A stretch of DNA of 64,000 nt from Rubrivirga marina (GTDB lineage Bacteria; Bacteroidota; Rhodothermia; Rhodothermales; Rubricoccaceae): assembly GCF_002283365.1 (NCBI RefSeq), contig NZ_MQWD01000001.1:1497154-1561153 (forward strand), read 5' to 3'. A program made the position numbers and the translations under genes. The notes beneath the pieces were generated by a model. It did not search any database, had not been told where the DNA came from, and saw only the letters and a program-made list of their open reading frames with translations. Shown here piece after piece: positions 17,229-25,326 of this stretch (position 1 is its first letter; every line of letters begins with the position of its first letter).

Positions 17229-17588
17229 ATGTCTCGCAAACGCCGCCGCCCGACCGGTCCGTCCGTCCCCAACGACGCGGCGGCGTTGGATGGGAGCCCG
17301 GCCGAGCCGGGGCGCGTGCGGGGGATGGCGTGGCGGCTGTTCCCGTTCCGCGGCCGCTTCCTCTCGCCCGAGACGCGCTACGTCTACGAGCGGCTGCCCG
17401 AGGCGCCGACCCCGTTTACCTCGGCGGAGGTCGCGGGCCTCTGCGCTGAGGCGTCGGGCGAACTCGAGCTCGAAGGCCCCTGCAACCCGGCCGAGGTCAT
17501 GGACCTCCTCGTCTCGCGGACGCTCGTGGTGTGGGCCGAGGGCGGATTCGTCAAGCGCCGCCGCACGAAGCCGCGCCCCAAGGCCTGA
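17229..17588 (+). CDS. Small basic uncharacterised protein
   Basis: The protein has 119 residues from the ATG at 17229; an in-frame ATG at 17211 would add six. It has a basic N-terminus (MSRKRRRPTGP) and C-terminus (KRRRTKPRPKA) around a compact acidic middle (TSAEVAGLCAEASGELELEGPCNPAEVMDLLVSRTLVVW). The middle looks like a small helical domain. Basic ends suggest RNA or DNA contact, but no domain is recognised. A TAGGTTG box lies about 20 bases upstream. Confidence 0.6.
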   Translation: MSRKRRRPTGPSVPNDAAALDGSPAEPGRVRGMAWRLFPFRGRFLSPETRYVYERLPEAPTPFTSAEVAGLCAEASGELELEGPCNPAEVMDLLVSRTLVVWAEGGFVKRRRTKPRPKA

Positions 17589-17620
17589 GCGCCGAGGTGG
17601 GGGCGCCGAGGTGGGGGAGG
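17589..17620. repeat. Two tandem half-sites of the dispersed palindrome
   Basis: GCGCCGAGGTGGGGG occurs twice in a row just after the small basic gene. Only the right arm of the palindrome is present in each, in slightly diverged form. Confidence 0.5.
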
Positions 17621-17625
17621 GCAAC

Positions 17626-17658
17626 GAAAAAGGCGGCGGCCTCAGAGAGACCGCCGCC
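17626..17658 (-). terminator. Intrinsic terminator of the RNA-binding protein gene
   Basis: On the minus strand GGCGGCGG (17658-17651) pairs with CCGCCGCC (17639-17632) and is followed by TTTTT, a classical Rho-independent terminator 24 bases past the stop codon. Confidence 0.78.
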
Positions 17659-17681
17659 CGGACGTAAGAGTCGGGGGGGGC

Positions 17682-18047
17682 TTAGTAGCCGCCGCCGCCA
17701 CGGTAGCCGCCGCCACCGCCGCCGTTGCCGCCACGGTAGCCGCCGCCACCGCCGCCGCCACCGCGGTAGCCGCCGCCGCCACCACCGCCGCCGGAGCGCT
17801 CGGTGCGCGGGCGGGCCTCGTTGACCGTGAGCGGGCGACCGCCCATGTCTTGGCCGTTGAGGCCCTCGATGGCCGCGTCGGCCTCACCGTCGTTGGACAT
17901 CTCGACGAAGCCGAAGCCGCGCGAGCGGCCGGTGTCGCGGTCCTTGATGACGGTCGCCTTGTCGACGGTGCCGTACTCTTCGAACAGGGTGCGGAGGTCG
18001 TCGTCGCCCGAGGAGTACGGGAGATTCGCGACGTAAATGTTCTTCAT
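17682..18047 (-). CDS. Glycine-rich RNA-binding protein, RRM type
   Basis: The protein has 121 residues from the ATG at 18047. Residues 3-80 form one RRM domain with RNP2 (IYVANL) and RNP1 (RGFGFVEM, residues 43-50), which stack on single-stranded RNA. The tail (residues 84-121) is almost pure Gly with YRG units and a few Arg, as in cold-induced RNA chaperones of cyanobacteria and Bacteroidota. The GGN-rich DNA of the tail is low complexity and prone to slippage. A TATTTGG box at about 18101-18108 on the minus strand would give a leader of about 50 bases. The gene ends in its own strong terminator, so it is a single-gene unit. Confidence 0.9.
   Translation of the reverse strand: MKNIYVANLPYSSGDDDLRTLFEEYGTVDKATVIKDRDTGRSRGFGFVEMSNDGEADAAIEGLNGQDMGGRPLTVNEARPRTERSGGGGGGGGYRGGGGGGGGYRGGNGGGGGGYRGGGGY
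17690..17800 (-). repeat. Low-complexity GGN tract encoding the glycine-rich tail
   Basis: Imperfect tandem units (GGTGGCGGCGGCTACCGTGG-like on the coding strand) encode GGGGYRGG repeats. The tract is coding and in frame, and length variation between strains is likely. Confidence 0.7.
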
Positions 18048-18100
18048 GTCTGCGGGAAACTGGGTGTGGAGCGCCGACAGGGAAAGGCGAAAGACGGTGG

Positions 18101-18108
18101 GCCAAATA
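18101..18108 (-). promoter_or_regulatory. Promoter-like TATTTGGC box before the RRM gene
   Basis: Minus-strand TATTTGGC is the closest match in this window to the Bacteroidota TAnnTTTG element. It lies about 53 bases before the start codon. The bases 18110-18312 hold no gene. Confidence 0.45.
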
Positions 18109-18312
18109 GCTCGACTCGGATCTGTCGGCCCCGCGTGCTCCGGGAAAACAGCGCCCGCGACGAGGCGCCGGATGGCGACCGTCGCGGGCATGTGCACCCC
18201 AACATACCGCGAGAACGGCCGTGGGATCCCCCACGCAGCGAATTCGCATGCGGGCCGGAACGGGAGGCCGGCCGAGGTGAGAGGACGGGCGGGCCGGCCG
18301 CTCGACGGGACG

Positions 18313-20148
18313 TCAGTCGAGTCCGTAGGCCTCGGCGATCTGCTCGGCCGTAAACGGCTGGCGCTCGGCCTCGGGCAGCGCCTCCCGCGTCACGACGAAC
18401 GGGCCGATCGCGAGCGCGTCCATGTGCGTCCGCCGGAACACCCGGACCGCGTCGGCGGGGGCGTGGACGATGGGCTCGCCGCGCACGTTGAACGACGTGT
18501 TGACGAGGACCGGGCAGCCCGTCTGGGCTTCGAAGGCCTTGAGGAGGTCGTAGTAGAGCCCGTTCCGCTCTTTCGTCACCGTCTGCACGCGGGCCGAGCC
18601 GTCGACGTGCGTCACGGCCGGCACGGCGCTCTCGACGCGCCCGAGTCGCTCCAGCCCGTCGCCCTCGACGCGCGCATCGCGGACGGGCCCGACGAGGAGC
18701 ATGTAGGGCGACTCGGGACCGGAGGGGTCCAGCCCGTCGGGTCCTCCGAGGTCGAAGAACTCGCCGGCCCGCTCCGCCAGCACCGACGGCGCGAAGGGGC
18801 GGAAGCTCTCGCGGAACTTGATCTGGAGGTTCACGCGGCGCTGCGTCGCGCGGTCCCGCGGGTCGGCGAGGATCGAGCGGTGGCCGAGGGCACGGGGCCC
18901 GAACTCGGCGCGGCCCTGGAACCAGCCGACCGTGCTCCCCTCGGCCAGCAGCCCCGCGACGCGGTCGACCAGGGCCGCCTCGGTGGGCGCCTCGTGGTAG
19001 GGGAGGCCCTCGGCGTCGAGCACGGCGCGGATCTCCTCCGGGCCCCACGCCGGCCCGAGCATGGCCCCCCGCATGGCGTCGGCCGGGTGGACGGTCCGTC
19101 CGAGGCCGGCCCACTCGTGGGTGGCGACGAGCGCGGCGCCGAGCGCCCCGCCGGCGTCGCCGGCCGCGGGCTGGACCCAGATCCGCTCGAAGGGGCCCTC
19201 CCGGAGCAGCCGGCCGTTCGCCACGCAGTTGAGCGCCACGCCGCCCGCGAGGCACAGATTCGTCTCTCCCGTCTCGGCGTGGACGTGCCGCGCCATCCGC
19301 AGCACGGCCTCCTCGACCACCACTTGGACGCTCCGCGCGAGGTCCATCTCCCGCTGCGTCAGCGGCGACTCCGGTGCGCGGGCCGGGCCGCCGAACAGCT
19401 CCTCGAACCGCCGCCCCGTCATCCTGAGCCCAACCGGGAACGTGAAGGCGTCGGCGTGGAGCCGGTACGAGCCGTCGGGCTTGAGGTCGATCAGGTGCTC
19501 GGTGATCGCGTCGACGTAGCGTGGCTCGCCGTAGGGCGCGAGGCCCATCAGCTTGTACTCGCCCGAGTTGACCCGGAACCCGCAGAACGTGGTGAACGCC
19601 GAGTAGAGGAGACCGAGCGAGTGCGGGAAGTGGATCTCGGCCTTCAGGTCGAGCCCGTTCCCCTCGCCCACGCCCCAACTCGTCGTGGCCCACTCGCCGA
19701 CGCCGTCGGTCGTGAGCACGGCAGCCCGCTCGAAGGGGGAGGGGAAGAAGGCGCTGGCGGCGTGGCTCCGGTGGTGCTCCGAAAACACCATCGGCCCGTC
19801 GTAGTCGCCGAGCTCGGTCCGGATGACGTCGGGCGTCCAGAGCTTCCGCTTGAGCCAGAGCGGCATGGCCTCGAGGAACGACGCGAGCCCGCGCGGGGCG
19901 TAGGCAACGTACGTCTCGAGGAGCCGTTCGAAGGTCAGGAGGGGCTTGTCGTAGAACGCGACGGCGTCGAGCTCGCTCGCGTCGAGGCCGGCCTCCTGGA
20001 GGCAGTAGTCGACGGCGCCGCGGGGGAACGACGGGTCGTGCTTCCGACGCGAGAACCGCTCCTCCTGCGCCGCCGCCACGATCTCGCCGTCGCGCACGAG
20101 CGCCGCCGCGGAGTCGTGGTAGAAGCAGGAGAGGCCGAGGACGGTCAA
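18313..20148 (-). CDS. NodU/CmcH/TobZ-family O-carbamoyltransferase
   Basis: The protein has 611 residues, full length for the family. The N-terminal ASKHA-type domain starts LGLSCFYHDSAAALVRDG and contains TTDGVGEWATTSWG, LAGGVALNCVANGRLL and related nucleotide-binding loops. The C-terminal YrdC-like domain shows GWFQGRAEFGPRALGHRSIL and NTSFNVRGEPIVH. These enzymes make carbamoyl-adenylate from carbamoyl phosphate and ATP and transfer the carbamoyl to a hydroxyl of a natural product or polysaccharide. The substrate is unknown. Four bases separate it from an SxtJ-like gene upstream, a pairing also seen in surface-glycan and saxitoxin-type loci. No other biosynthetic gene adjoins it. Confidence 0.92.
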   Translation of the reverse strand: MTVLGLSCFYHDSAAALVRDGEIVAAAQEERFSRRKHDPSFPRGAVDYCLQEAGLDASELDAVAFYDKPLLTFERLLETYVAYAPRGLASFLEAMPLWLKRKLWTPDVIRTELGDYDGPMVFSEHHRSHAASAFFPSPFERAAVLTTDGVGEWATTSWGVGEGNGLDLKAEIHFPHSLGLLYSAFTTFCGFRVNSGEYKLMGLAPYGEPRYVDAITEHLIDLKPDGSYRLHADAFTFPVGLRMTGRRFEELFGGPARAPESPLTQREMDLARSVQVVVEEAVLRMARHVHAETGETNLCLAGGVALNCVANGRLLREGPFERIWVQPAAGDAGGALGAALVATHEWAGLGRTVHPADAMRGAMLGPAWGPEEIRAVLDAEGLPYHEAPTEAALVDRVAGLLAEGSTVGWFQGRAEFGPRALGHRSILADPRDRATQRRVNLQIKFRESFRPFAPSVLAERAGEFFDLGGPDGLDPSGPESPYMLLVGPVRDARVEGDGLERLGRVESAVPAVTHVDGSARVQTVTKERNGLYYDLLKAFEAQTGCPVLVNTSFNVRGEPIVHAPADAVRVFRRTHMDALAIGPFVVTREALPEAERQPFTAEQIAEAYGLD

Positions 20149-20152
20149 GACG

Positions 20153-20602
20153 CTAGAAGTACCGTTCGAGGCTTTCGCGGTCGGGCCGGCCGTCGTCGCG
20201 GGGGAGCCAGTAGGAGGTCGCGTCGGGGTCGGGGCGGCGGTAGAGGAGGTCCTTGCCGGCGAGGCGGAGGACGAGGGCGGTCGGCGTGACGGCGAGGAAG
20301 AACGTGAGCGTGAGGAGCACCTTCGTCATGACGAAGCCGAGCGTAAACGCGACGGCCATCCACGCCGTCCGCACCGGCTTCAGGACGATGGGGAGCACGG
20401 CGCCGAGCGCGACCAGGAGGCCACCCACGCCGCTCAGCCCCCACGCCCACGCGCCGCCGCCGCGTCGCCACCACAGGAGCGCGCCGATCGCCAGCAGCAC
20501 GCCGCCGACGACGAGCCCGAACGACCGGAGCGCCCGCGGCGACTCGTCGAGCGCGCGGACCTCGTCGCGGACGGTCTGGAGGAGGGACGGCGAGTCGGAC
20601 AT
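20153..20602 (-). CDS. SxtJ-like small membrane protein
   Basis: The protein has 149 residues. After a charged N-terminus (LLQTVRDEVRALDESPRALRSFG) come about four hydrophobic segments (near residues 26-44, 56-76, 78-100 and 98-118). The C-terminus (LLYRRPDPDATSYWLPRD) is the stretch shared by SxtJ proteins that travel with carbamoyltransferases. It may hold the enzyme at the membrane or pass it a lipid-linked substrate, but no activity is established. It is first in a two-gene operon. The small DUF5989 protein often found in this context is absent. Confidence 0.78.
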   Translation of the reverse strand: MSDSPSLLQTVRDEVRALDESPRALRSFGLVVGGVLLAIGALLWWRRGGGAWAWGLSGVGGLLVALGAVLPIVLKPVRTAWMAVAFTLGFVMTKVLLTLTFFLAVTPTALVLRLAGKDLLYRRPDPDATSYWLPRDDGRPDRESLERYF

Positions 20603-20621
20603 GGGGCGGGGGCGTCGGCGA

Positions 20622-20629
20622 GAAAGCTA
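20622..20629 (-). promoter_or_regulatory. Promoter-like TAGCTTTC box before the SxtJ/carbamoyltransferase operon
   Basis: Minus-strand TAGCTTTC lies 19 bases before the SxtJ-like start. A plus-strand TAGCTTCG box lies 18 bases away, so two promoters diverge from the 59-base intergenic region. Confidence 0.48.
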
Positions 20630-20647
20630 CCGCCCGCCCGAGGCCGC

Positions 20648-20655
20648 TAGCTTCG
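20648..20655 (+). promoter_or_regulatory. Promoter-like TAGCTTCG box before the GH13-like gene
   Basis: TAGCTTCG ends six bases before the ATG at 20662. If it is the -7 element, the mRNA is essentially leaderless. Confidence 0.48.
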
Positions 20656-20661
20656 AGTCCC

Positions 20662-22293
20662 ATGACGACCGCCCTCCGCTTCGCCCTCGTCTCCTCCCTC
20701 GCGCTCGTCGTCGGGTGCGGCCGGTCGGGCGAAGACCCGAGGCCGGGGCCGAACGACCTCCCGCCCATTCCCGACACGCCGCCGGCGTGGGCCGCCGACG
20801 CCGTGTGGTACGAGATCGACGTCGACCGCTTCCGCGACGGCGACCCGGAGCGGGCCCCGGCCGTGGCGGCCGTCGCGCGCGCCTCGGGCGTGCCCGCCTC
20901 GGCGCTCCGCGAGGCCGGCTGGCGGCCCACGCCCTGGACCGCCGATCCGTCCACGCGCGCCGACTGGGAGCGGGCGCTCGGCAGCGCCGACGAGACCGTC
21001 CCGCTCCGGCGCTACGGCGGCGACCTCCAAGGCGTCCTCGCCAAGCTTCCGTACGTTGACTCGCTTGGCGTGACCGCTCTCGTCGTCCGCGTTGCAGACC
21101 CGGCGGCGCCCTGGCACGTCGACCCCTGGCTCGGGCCCGCGCCCGCGCGGGACCGGGAGATGGTCACCCTCGAAGATCCTGGCGACCCCGCGACCTGGGG
21201 CACCTCGCAGGCCGACCGCCAACTCCTCGACCTCGTCGAGGCCGCCCACGACCGGGGCCTCCGCGTCGTCCTCGACGTGGGCTGGCCCGGGTCGATGGGG
21301 GCGACCTCCGCCGACGCCGACAGCGCCGCGACCAACGCGTTCGCCGTCGCCGTCCGCTGGCTCGACCCGGACGGCGACGGCGACCCGTCCGACGGCGTCG
21401 ATGGGTTCCGGCTCGAAGCAGACCCCTCGGCGGCCTCGTTCCACCGCGGCCTCCGGCGGGTCGTCAAGGCGATCCATCCGGAGGCCGTGCTCCTGGGACG
21501 CGTGCCCGCCGACGGCGTCGTCCCCGACCTCGGCGCGTTCGACGCCCTGGACGACCCCCGCGCCTTCCGCGTGCTCCGCCAGTTCCTCGACCCCGCCGGC
21601 CCCCAGATCTCGGCCGCCGACGTCGCCGCGGAGCTGGCCGACGTCTACGCCGCGACGCCGCCCGATCACCTCCCGGCCTACGGGTCGGTCGCCGGCGGCC
21701 CCGAGGCGCCTCGCCTCGCGACGGCGCTCCGCAACGCCAACGTCCTCGACGACGCCGAGGCGACGCCGCGCGTCCGGCCCGGCTACGACGTCTCGCCGCC
21801 CGGCCCGGCCGTCGTTCGCGCGGTGGGCCTCTACCGGCTGCTCCAGGCGACGTTGCCGGGGGCGCCGCACCTCCTCTACGGCGACGAGGCCGGGCTGGCG
21901 GGCGCCCGGGCCCCCGACAACCGCCGCCCGATGCTGTGGGACGACCTCGACTACGCCGTCGTGCAGACCCGGGGCGAGGCGAGGCCGGTCGCGCCCGACG
22001 CCGCGCTCCGCGACCTCACGGCCCGCGCGCTCCGCCTCCGCCGCGACCATGCGGACCTCTTCGCCCGCGGGACGCTCGACTGGGAGGCCACCGGCGACGT
22101 CCTCCGCTTCTCGCGTCAGACGGCCGACGCGGAGGCCGTCGTCGTGGTGAACCTCAGCGACGTGCCGGTCCGGGTCGAGATCGAGGGAGCCCTCGCGCTC
22201 GCCGTCGGTCCCGAGCCCGCCGTCACCGAGGGGCGGGCGACTGTCGCGCCGCGTTCCGGCGCCGTCTTCTTGTCGCCGGCGGTTCTCCCCTGA
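20662..22293 (+). CDS. GH13-fold lipoprotein with all catalytic residues replaced (pseudo-amylase)
   Basis: The protein has 543 residues with a lipobox (LVVGC, Cys19). The GH13 scaffold is clear: AVWYEIDVDRFRDGDP, RRYGGDLQGVLAKLPYVDSLGVTAL, then PDGDGDPSDGVDGFRL. The active-site positions do not hold. The nucleophile Asp is Glu252 (GFRLEAD) and the acid/base Glu is Arg280 (LLGRV). The NH of region I is Pro209-Gly210 (LDVGWPGS), and the NHD of region IV reads GPE. Active relatives read GWRLD, LVGE, VFNH and NHD there. The C-terminal beta domain is intact, so it is probably a surface carbohydrate-binding or structural protein. Confidence 0.85.
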   Translation: MTTALRFALVSSLALVVGCGRSGEDPRPGPNDLPPIPDTPPAWAADAVWYEIDVDRFRDGDPERAPAVAAVARASGVPASALREAGWRPTPWTADPSTRADWERALGSADETVPLRRYGGDLQGVLAKLPYVDSLGVTALVVRVADPAAPWHVDPWLGPAPARDREMVTLEDPGDPATWGTSQADRQLLDLVEAAHDRGLRVVLDVGWPGSMGATSADADSAATNAFAVAVRWLDPDGDGDPSDGVDGFRLEADPSAASFHRGLRRVVKAIHPEAVLLGRVPADGVVPDLGAFDALDDPRAFRVLRQFLDPAGPQISAADVAAELADVYAATPPDHLPAYGSVAGGPEAPRLATALRNANVLDDAEATPRVRPGYDVSPPGPAVVRAVGLYRLLQATLPGAPHLLYGDEAGLAGARAPDNRRPMLWDDLDYAVVQTRGEARPVAPDAALRDLTARALRLRRDHADLFARGTLDWEATGDVLRFSRQTADAEAVVVVNLSDVPVRVEIEGALALAVGPEPAVTEGRATVAPRSGAVFLSPAVLP

Positions 22294-22353
22294 GTCGGGG
22301 GTGGAACAGGAGGGGACCCGTGTCGAGATTGCGCCGTCCCCTCTCCCCGACCC

Positions 22354-24114
22354 ATGGCTCGCGCGCTCCTCGCCGCTCTTTCCCTCGGACTCGTTTCGGC
22401 CGCCTCCGCGCAGTCGCTCGCGACCGACGCCTCGCCCGTCGCCGGCACGCTCACACCCGGCGTCACCGAGGCCTCCGTGACCTTCGACGCGCGCGCGACC
22501 GACGAGCTCGTCCTCCCCGGCGTCGACGGCTGCTACGGCTACGTCGACCCCTCCGCACCGGACGCGGCCGTCGAGTGGGGCGGGGGCGACCTCCAGATCT
22601 GGGTCCAGGGCGGATTCGACGCGACGCTGGCGGTCTACGGACCCGACGGCGCCTGGTCCTGCAACGACGACTCGAACGGCGTCCTGCCGGCGCTGAGCTT
22701 CGAGGGGGCGGAGGCCGGGCGCTACGTCGTCTGGGTCGGCGGCTTCACCCCGGACCCCGACGGGGCGTCGGTGACGCTCCTCGCGGGCCCGCCACCGCCG
22801 GCGCCCGTCCTCGACCCCGACGCGGCCCCGCAGGCGGGGGTGATCGAGGCGGCCGGTGGGTTCGAGGCCGAGCAGGGCGCCATCACGGTTTCTGTCGAGG
22901 CCGGCGGGCCCGACTCGGCCCAGTCCTTCGGTGACGACGCGGCGAGCGTCTACTGCGCGGGCTACATCGACGCCGGCACGCCGACGGCGGTCGTCGATTA
23001 TGACGCCGATGGCGGGACGGGCGTCCTCACGGTCGGCGCCACGGCGTTCGACGACCTCGTCTTGCTCGTCCAGAACCCCGACGGGAGCGTCCTCTGCAAC
23101 GACGACTTCAACGGGACTGACCCGCTGGTCCAGATCTACGACCCCGAGAGCGGGCGGTACGTCGTCTGGGCCGGCCGGTTCTCGATCGGCTCCGACCCGA
23201 TCGACGCGACGCTGACGATCTCCGAGACGGAGACGGAGGTGGAGATCTACGACGACTTCGAGGACTACGGCAGCGGGCCGTTTTCCGAGGGCACGTACCT
23301 CCCGCTCGAGATCGACGCCGTGCCGGACGTCCGCGTGGGGGCCAACGACGACGAGGGCGAGTCGGCGGAGGTCTCGTTCCGGCCGATGGCGCCGAACCCG
23401 GTCCAGGGCTCCTCCTGCGCCGGCTACATCGACGCCGCGCCGACAGCGGGCGTCACGCTCCGCGGCGACGGCCCGTTCGCCATCACGGCCTCGGCCGCTG
23501 ACGACCTCACGCTCCTCGTCCGCACGCCTGCCGGCGGCTGGTTCTGCAGCGACGACGCCGACGCTCTGAACCCGGGCGTCCAGATCGACGCGCCCGAGGC
23601 CGGGCTCTACCTCGTCTGGATCGGGGCGTTCGGCGACATGGGCGGCGGATTCGCCGAGGCGACGCTGGCCGCAATGCCGGGCGAGTTGGTCGTGAGCGAG
23701 CCCGACTATGGGGTGGGCGGAGTGGACGTCGAGCCCCAGTCCGAGGGGATGTACGCGGGGTCCGAGATCGTGGGCGGCTCGGCGCCCGTGCAGGCGTCCG
23801 TGCCGTCCGAGACCGATGTCGAGGCGGGCGGGACCGTCCTCAACCCGGTCGAAGGCGCGGCCTGCCACGGCTTCCTCAGCGCGACCCCGTCCGCCTCGGT
23901 GGAGGCCAGCGGCCCCGTCACGATCGGCGCGACGGGCGACCAGGACCTCACGCTCGTGGTCCAGGCCCCGGACGGCTCGTGGACCTGCAGCGACGACGCC
24001 GACGGATCCGACCCGCGTGCGACGGTCGACGGGGGCGAGGGCACCTATTCCGTGTGGGTCGGCACCTACTACCGGCGGGCGGAGCCCGTCACGGTGACGC
24101 TCCGCGTCGAGTAG
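22354..24114 (+). CDS. Exported protein with four Cys/Asp-Asp repeats
   Basis: The protein has 586 residues with a signal peptide (ending AASAQ). Four repeats of about 85 residues start near residues 56, 195, 348 and 495. Each has C-x-G-(Y/F) at the start, a central hydrophobic strand (DLTLLVRTPAG), then C-(N/S)-D-D and a closing G-x-Y-x-V-W-x-G. The two Cys per repeat could form a disulfide and the Asp-Asp could bind calcium. The design resembles pre-peptidase C-terminal (PPC) beta-sandwiches, though the Cys pattern is distinctive. Linkers are acidic (TETEVEIYDDFEDYG). Repeats 1-2 differ more than 3-4. It probably acts in the envelope or outside the cell. Confidence 0.75.
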   Translation: MARALLAALSLGLVSAASAQSLATDASPVAGTLTPGVTEASVTFDARATDELVLPGVDGCYGYVDPSAPDAAVEWGGGDLQIWVQGGFDATLAVYGPDGAWSCNDDSNGVLPALSFEGAEAGRYVVWVGGFTPDPDGASVTLLAGPPPPAPVLDPDAAPQAGVIEAAGGFEAEQGAITVSVEAGGPDSAQSFGDDAASVYCAGYIDAGTPTAVVDYDADGGTGVLTVGATAFDDLVLLVQNPDGSVLCNDDFNGTDPLVQIYDPESGRYVVWAGRFSIGSDPIDATLTISETETEVEIYDDFEDYGSGPFSEGTYLPLEIDAVPDVRVGANDDEGESAEVSFRPMAPNPVQGSSCAGYIDAAPTAGVTLRGDGPFAITASAADDLTLLVRTPAGGWFCSDDADALNPGVQIDAPEAGLYLVWIGAFGDMGGGFAEATLAAMPGELVVSEPDYGVGGVDVEPQSEGMYAGSEIVGGSAPVQASVPSETDVEAGGTVLNPVEGAACHGFLSATPSASVEASGPVTIGATGDQDLTLVVQAPDGSWTCSDDADGSDPRATVDGGEGTYSVWVGTYYRRAEPVTVTLRVE

Positions 24115-24305
24115 GCCGACCGGTCCGGACATCGACCGTCACAGGTGGCTCGCCTCCAGCGACGTCTGGGCCGTGCCGGCGTCTCCCGGGCACATCCGCG
24201 GCCGGGCGGAACCCTGTAGGACACCAACCGATCATGCGGGGGCCGGCACCAAACCGGCGTGGCACTGCGTTTGCAGATCTCCAGGTACCCCACCCCCTAC
24301 GACCC

Positions 24306-24749
24306 ATGCGTTTCGCCACTCTCCTCGCGCTTTCGGTCGTCTTCTCCGTCGCCGCCAGCGCCCAGCCACGCACGAGCGCGGCCCCGCAGCACACGCTGTC
24401 CATCGCCGACGCGGCCGTCTCGACCTCGCTCCGGGCCGGCGGCTCGGACCGGAATGCCGTTCCCGGGAGCGGTTGCTCGGGCTACATCGACAACGCCCAG
24501 CCGTCGGCGAAGCTGACGGTCGAGGGCGACGGGCCGCTCGCGATCTACGCCGTCTCGGGCTCCGACACGACGCTGCTCGTCTCCGACCCGGCCGGTCGCT
24601 GGCACTGCTCCGACGACGCCAACGGGAGCAACCCGGCCGTGACGTTCGCCCGCGCGGCGCCCGGCACGTACGTCGTGTGGGTCGGGACGTTTTCGCCGGA
24701 TCAGGCCCCGGCGACCCTCTCGGCGGTCCGCGGCCAGCCGGCCTGGTAG
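24306..24749 (+). CDS. Exported single-repeat relative of the preceding protein
   Basis: The protein has 147 residues with a signal peptide (MRFATLLALSVVFSVAASAQ). Its one domain has the same landmarks as the four-repeat protein: GSGCSGYIDNAQPSAKL, DTTLLVSDPAGRW, HCSDDANGSNP, then GTYVVWVGTF. It is closest to repeat 3 of the neighbour by eye, so the two probably arose by duplication. The 191 bases before it hold no gene. A palindrome follows two bases after the stop. The function is not known. Confidence 0.72.
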   Translation: MRFATLLALSVVFSVAASAQPRTSAAPQHTLSIADAAVSTSLRAGGSDRNAVPGSGCSGYIDNAQPSAKLTVEGDGPLAIYAVSGSDTTLLVSDPAGRWHCSDDANGSNPAVTFARAAPGTYVVWVGTFSPDQAPATLSAVRGQPAW

Positions 24750-24751
24750 GC

Positions 24752-24771
24752 CCGCCTCGGCGCCGAGGCGG
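24752..24771. repeat. Dispersed palindrome, perfect core copy (20 bp)
   Basis: CCGCCTCGGCGCCGAGGCGG lies in the 31 bases between two convergent stop codons and fills most of that gap. Confidence 0.85.
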
Positions 24772-24780
24772 ACCGGGCGG

Positions 24781-25245
24781 CTAGGCCTCCTGGTCCGTCC
24801 GCAGCGTTTCGAGCAGGCTCGAGAGCTGCGAGAGCTGATCGTCTGTGAGGTGACGCCCGAGGCGGCCGATCGCCTCCGCCACAGGGGCGTCGAGCCGGCT
24901 CAGCACGTCGAGCCCCTCGGGGGTGATGTGGACCTCGACGACGCGCCGGTCGTGCTCCGCCCGCTCGCGCTTGATGAGGCCGCGCGCTTCCAGTCGGACG
25001 AGGAGCCGCGTGACGTCGGGCGTCCGGTCGAGGAGCCGCTCGCCGATCTCGGAGCAGGCGTAGCGTTCGGGGTGCCGACCGCGGAGAATCCGGAGGACGT
25101 TGTATTGGGCCTGCGTGACGCCGTGTGGGGCCATGGCCGCCGTCATCTCGCCCGAGATCCAGGAGGCGGTGGCGAGCACGTTGAGCAGGGCCTCTTGTTC
25201 GAGCGAGGCGAAGTGGTCCTGCTGGATAAGGTCGGAGAGCGTCAC
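24781..25245 (-). CDS. MarR-family transcriptional regulator
   Basis: The protein has 154 residues. A central winged helix (TQAQYNVLRILRGRH, CSEIGERLLDRTPDVTRLLVRLEARGLIKRERAEHDRRVVEVHITPEG, residues about 43-105) is flanked by the dimerising helices of the MarR family. The DRR wing motif is intact. MarR proteins repress efflux or stress genes until a phenolic or oxidised ligand binds. The target is not evident. The gene is monocistronic, and the 81 bases before the next gene hold two short GCGCCG-type direct repeats near 25312 and 25331. Confidence 0.88.
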   Translation of the reverse strand: MTLSDLIQQDHFASLEQEALLNVLATASWISGEMTAAMAPHGVTQAQYNVLRILRGRHPERYACSEIGERLLDRTPDVTRLLVRLEARGLIKRERAEHDRRVVEVHITPEGLDVLSRLDAPVAEAIGRLGRHLTDDQLSQLSSLLETLRTDQEA

Positions 25246-25326
25246 GGGGCGGCGGCGGAAGGGGGGGTCCTACGGCCGGCCCATCGGCGGTTGTTCCAAC
25301 AGGTGTCCGCTACGCGCCGGTGTCCG

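Noticed and set aside
17690-17800. A CRISPR-like or tandem satellite array
   Set aside because: The short GGN units are in frame and encode the glycine-rich tail of an RNA-binding protein; there are no spacers.
20647-24132. A 1161-codon open frame on the minus strand
   Set aside because: It overlaps three well-supported plus-strand genes. Its composition (long Arg/Gly/Val-rich runs without domains) is what antisense frames of GC-rich genes look like.
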